64,000 nucleotides of DNA, from assembly GCF_900496995.4 (NCBI RefSeq), contig NC_044014.1:5530001-5594000 (forward strand), given 5' to 3'. Source of the DNA: Aquila chrysaetos chrysaetos. Taxonomy: Eukaryota > Chordata > Aves > Accipitriformes > Accipitridae. Below the pieces are notes generated by a model. It had not been told where the DNA came from and made no database searches. It saw nothing but the letters and a program-made list of their open reading frames with translations. The first letter of the stretch is position 1; every line of letters starts with the position of its first letter. Position numbers and translations under genes: made by a program. Shown piece by piece: positions 59,882 to 64,000 of the stretch.

Positions 59882-62800
59882 CTGTGTGTTTGTTTTTTTA
59901 AATACAAAGAAATGAACCATTAAATATGTGTTTAGCTGATATGTTTTCTGGGTGTAGTGCTAGGCACCAGGGTCCTGAGCTAGGACTAGAATCCTGTGCA
60001 CTACTAAATTATAATAGTAATAACACTGACAAGGAACTTTGAATTTAGCAATCATAAAATATACATTTAAGATCCATAGTAAACACCAAGACAGCCATAT
60101 TACCCTTACAGAGAGAAAATAAAGACAGCACTTTGCCACCAATATTTTAAGGTCCTATATTAGAAAATTTGCTACTTTCTGATGCAGAAATTTCATCAAA
60201 ATATCCACAAGAAATGCATCTCAGCAGAGGAAATTAGAATTAGAGGCAGAGAGCTTGTTAAGCTGAATTCTGCTTCCATAAGAACAGATCAAGAAACCAG
60301 AAGCAAGAGGACAGCTCACTTTCTTAGGTCTGACCTGCCAATATACTGTATCTATCATAAATGGTATTACATAAAAAGTGTAAATATACAAGTGATATTG
60401 CCACCCCACTGGTATTTAGCGTGCGATTAGTAAGTCAAATGAGGTTTTATTTGCAGCTGCCCGCGTTGCTCCTGTCAGCAGCCCAGATTAACGCAGGAAG
60501 ACAACAGCATGTGAAACGAGGAGGAGAGCAAAACAGAGGTATGTGACACCGAGATGCACGAGGTGTCTTGCAAACAACTCTAGATACAAACAATCCAAGC
60601 TACAGCACATTAAAACCAAGGATATTATAAAAGACAGTTAGGAAAATACTGAACAAAGAAAACCCCCACATTTTTAGACACCATCCGTAGCAATGCCCTG
60701 AGAGCAGACCCCTCTGCGGCAGACACACCACCACAGCTGTATGTCCCTGTGTCCCCTACCTACGCTTTGCATCTCGCCACCAACCACCTAACAACACGCA
60801 CGTGCTGACCGCCTGGCTGGGTATTGCCTCTGGGAAACAAAATGTTCTTTCTCTCAGCCGCTGGTGGGTCACAAAATCATTTTGGGGGTGGATGTGACCA
60901 TATCGCTGTTGCTGGGGTTTCATGTTCCACTCCTCTGTTAAATATAGATGAAACTGGCCAAAGGAATCAGGATTACTGGGGACAGGGAGGAGAGGGGCAG
61001 ACGGAACAGATACCACAGCCATCACCAAAACACTGCTTCCTTACAACACTGGACTAAAACAGGCTGGAGAATCAAAATGTCACAAAAAATTAAAATAAAC
61101 TTTTTTTAAAAGAGGAAGCCCTCATGGAAACCAAACAGGGAAGCAAGTTAATGGTAAGAGGCATCTCTATGAGCTCTGTTAACGTTTCCAGGCTCCAGAG
61201 CAGAGAAAGGGGTTGCCCTCCACCCGTGCAGTGCTAGGACCCCCACGACTACACTGCACAGGCACAGGCTACATTGTCCTCGGGATAATTCTGCGAGACG
61301 GAGCCAGAGCACCTTCACTTCACAGGCTGATGACCTGCTCTGGTCCCTGCATCGCTAAGAAGGGTCCCGGGGGAGCCCCACCTTGGGGAGCACCTGATGG
61401 GAAGATGGGCTTAGCTAGCCCTGGCCAGGGACATGATCTTGCACTTATTAAGTATTTTCCTTTCTCTTTCTCTTTATATGAAATCCTTCCACCAAAAGAA
61501 GTTTCAGAGGAAAGATCCTGTATCTGAGTATGGCTGAATTTCCTTGAATTTCTGTGACCTAACAAGATACTTCACATAGTACAGAACATTCAAACACACT
61601 GACTTCACTGGGCAGGACACAAATGCTCGGAAATCCCTCTCTCACTGTGTATGCATACACATGTCACTTGCTAAGCCAGTGTCAAAACTGCATTTTAAAA
61701 TATGGAATGATTTTTTTTTTTTTAAGCAGATTCAGTAGCAGAATTTTTCAGTGGGCTCTCATAACAATTACAATTGTCTCTTGTGATGATGCTACATGTA
61801 GCCACAGAGAGGGCTGGACCATGGCCCACAGTTTGTGTGGGTGGGGAGGGAAGTCAGGTTGATCAATGCCTTTTTCCCTCCACTGATGGAAATGGGTATT
61901 CACATACAGCTTTTCTGGTACAGCACTTCCTTTCTGCTGAAAAGGGGATAACATATTTTTACAGTTTACTTGTTACCTTTGTGCATAAAGCAATATATTC
62001 TGTTCCTTCAAGTTCACTAATGCAGTACCTTAGTCTTTAGGCTTTATCTGCAATAATTAAGAGTAGCAATCAAGATTTTTTTAATGAGTTTTTTTAGATA
62101 AAAGAGAGGAAAAGATTTTATTTTATTGTAAAAGAAGGTTGGATCTTTTTAGTTGCTTGGGTGGGGTTTTTTTAATAAAATAGCAGACACACATTCTACT
62201 GCTTGAAGCCCAGGAATGTGAAAGTGAGTAGATAATGTTTGAATCAAGGTGCAGTCCTCCTGTACACAATGTGCACACAAATAGACCTCATTAATTTCAA
62301 CACCATATGCTCTTGTTTCAACAGTTACAGGAAATTTTGTCAGATGCTATTCCATAAACCATTCACTTGCTTACAGTTCTTCTCACATAGCCTAGAATAA
62401 TAGAAAGGATCCAAACCCACTGTTAATTTTGTTGCAATCCCTTCTGAGTTCTCACATCAGACCTTACTGAAGAAGCTATATTAAAAATTACATACAATGC
62501 TCACTCGAGATAAACACAGGACTAGATGTTCTGGATATCACATCTGTAGAAAACATGAAGAAACTACACTGGCTACATTAAAAGACTAGGCAAGAAAATT
62601 TAATTAGAGCAAGAATAAGCTAACCAGTACTTACAAAACACTATACTGCATCTTTATATAACAGAGTCTCACTGATTTGCTTTGTATTTTTTTGTTCATT
62701 TTTAAACACAGGAGTCAATTGACTATTACTTCTAGCATTTATGGAGCAGGCCATCCCTTCCCTTTTTTGCTACATTTAACCATGAACACACAAAATAATG

Positions 62801-64000
62801 ATCAATTCCAATTAGGAGGTGCAACCTCAAATCTGGATTTTCCTACCTGAGCAAAAAGGATCACAAGATCTATCAAAATTACATAGCCTGCATTCTTGAA
62901 AATATCTCCCAATATACAACAACTACACACAAGAAAATACATCTGGGACACAAGCTCAGACATCTGTGTAAATGCATAAACACAAAAACACATGGTGCTG
63001 TCCACAGATCTGAGTAAAAGTAAAAAAGTCAATAAATAAGACTCAGTATCCCAACTTCAAAAAAACACTATTTTAGTTCCTTCTCAAACACAAGGCAAGA
63101 ATAACTGAGAGATAAAAAAGAGCATTAGATCATCAAAGCTGTCCTCAAAAGAAAGGCCATCCTGGAGATCAATCTGTTGAACTGTAGGTATCATATTTCA
63201 AAAGTCTCCTGCAGCTTAATATGCTGGATCTCATAAAAAGATTGCTGGAAAATATTAATTGCGGCAAAAGAAACACGAATCTCCCCAAGCTCACATAAAA
63301 ACGTGTCAAAGTAACTGCCAGGATGATGAAAATTTTTAAAGAAAAAAGAACACTTAAAACATTTAATACATACTTATGCATATTTTTTATATAGTGCTCA
63401 ACGCCTCACTAATATAGTTACGTTTTCTCTAGTTTTCTCTTGCATTTGAGTAAATTGTACAAAAGAATACTAATAATGACATGCAAAACAACTTAATATT
63501 TCCAAAGATGACTGTAAAAATTCTTGGAATTTAACCATTGAGCAGAAATGCTTGTGGTAGTGGTCCGACCAGGATTGTCCTAACTCTGGGAACACCTCAC
63601 AGGAGTCACAACCGGGCTCTTTGGCAGGAGCAACCGGTAAAAGTCCTCATGGTTTTACTTCAAAAGTTCCAAAGTGATGCACAATTCAGTAACTGTTATT
63701 TGCTGCCTCCAAATATTCCTATCCTGAGAAAATAATATAACCTGACCAACAGGATGACAGTATTACCCAAAATAACTCTGTCAATGCTTTTAGTTCAACA
63801 CCTAATTGCTGAGAAGGTAAGCAGTTAATTGGGGTAATAATAAGCGTAGGGATTTGTAAGTCACTGAACCTCTCACAGAAAGATTTGAGTTTGCAGGGGA
63901 ATTACTACTAAATGTAGGTCACTACAATCTTAGTGTAAATATTTGAGAGCTCAATGCACTTCCTCTTCTCCTCCCAGCATCTTTCACAGAAACCAGATAT
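59882..64000. other. TACC2 intron continuing past the right edge
   Basis: 4.1 kb upstream of the first visible TACC2 exon. No exon with agreeing splice sites and TACC-like protein was found. A worn repeat-like stretch lies at about 59950-60000. Otherwise this is ordinary AT-rich intronic sequence. Confidence 0.6.

Noticed and set aside
59950-60000. Segment resembling the 3' end of a reptilian SINE/LINE (ggaccctggtgcctagcac on minus)
   Set aside because: Too short and diverged to assign to a family.
62847-62890. CAG|gtagga donor with a short hydrophobic frame (minus)
   Set aside because: Hydrophobic product unlike TACC2; probably a chance donor.
63100-63205. Acidic frame IDLQDGLSFEDSFDD after an acceptor-like site, considered as a further TACC2 exon
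   Set aside because: No acceptable donor follows, and the peptide does not match a TACC segment I can recall.

Overview
The window is vertebrate nuclear DNA, most likely from a bird and less likely from another sauropsid. Genes are split into short exons with GT-AG introns. Recent interspersed repeats are almost absent: no SINE-1 or L1-type copies were seen, only worn fragments that look like MIR and CR1. The recognisable proteins are vertebrate-specific families. Most open frames in the window are chance; the real coding content is a set of short, splice-flanked exons, all on the minus strand.

Layout, read right to left along the direction of transcription. (1) 64000-44413: the 3' part of TACC2. 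Seven exons with agreeing splice phases encode 239 residues, including the stop codon exon and almost all of the TACC coiled-coil domain. The rest of TACC2 lies beyond the right edge. (2) 43788-41929: a complete three-exon gene for a 125-residue Ly6/uPAR (three-finger) protein. It has a signal peptide, ten cysteines in the LU pattern and a hydrophobic GPI-type tail. Its start codon is only about 1.1 kb below the TACC2 stop. (3) About 28.6-15.3 kb: exons of a BTB/GCL-like gene taken to be BTBD16, which follows TACC2 in the same orientation in mammals. Three exons are well supported (26586-26705, 17627-17718, 15286-15363) and two are tentative. The 5' BTB part and the 3' end of the gene were not located.

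The order TACC2 - BTBD16 matches the mammalian order as I know it. The Ly6-type gene between them is the surprise, because I know of no Ly6 gene at that place in mammals. A weaker candidate is a two-exon, 73-residue secreted peptide on the plus strand (15729-16206), antisense to a BTBD16 intron. The remainder (1-15 kb, much of 29-41 kb and the introns) is AT-rich non-coding DNA. It contains microsatellites, small tandem duplications, one MIR-like SINE, a CR1-like 3' end and a few GC/CpG-rich patches, of which 29.9-30.5 kb is the clearest.

No mobile-element-encoded gene, virus-like gene, CRISPR array or RNA gene was recognised. All calls come from reading the sequence and from memory of the families; no database search was made.
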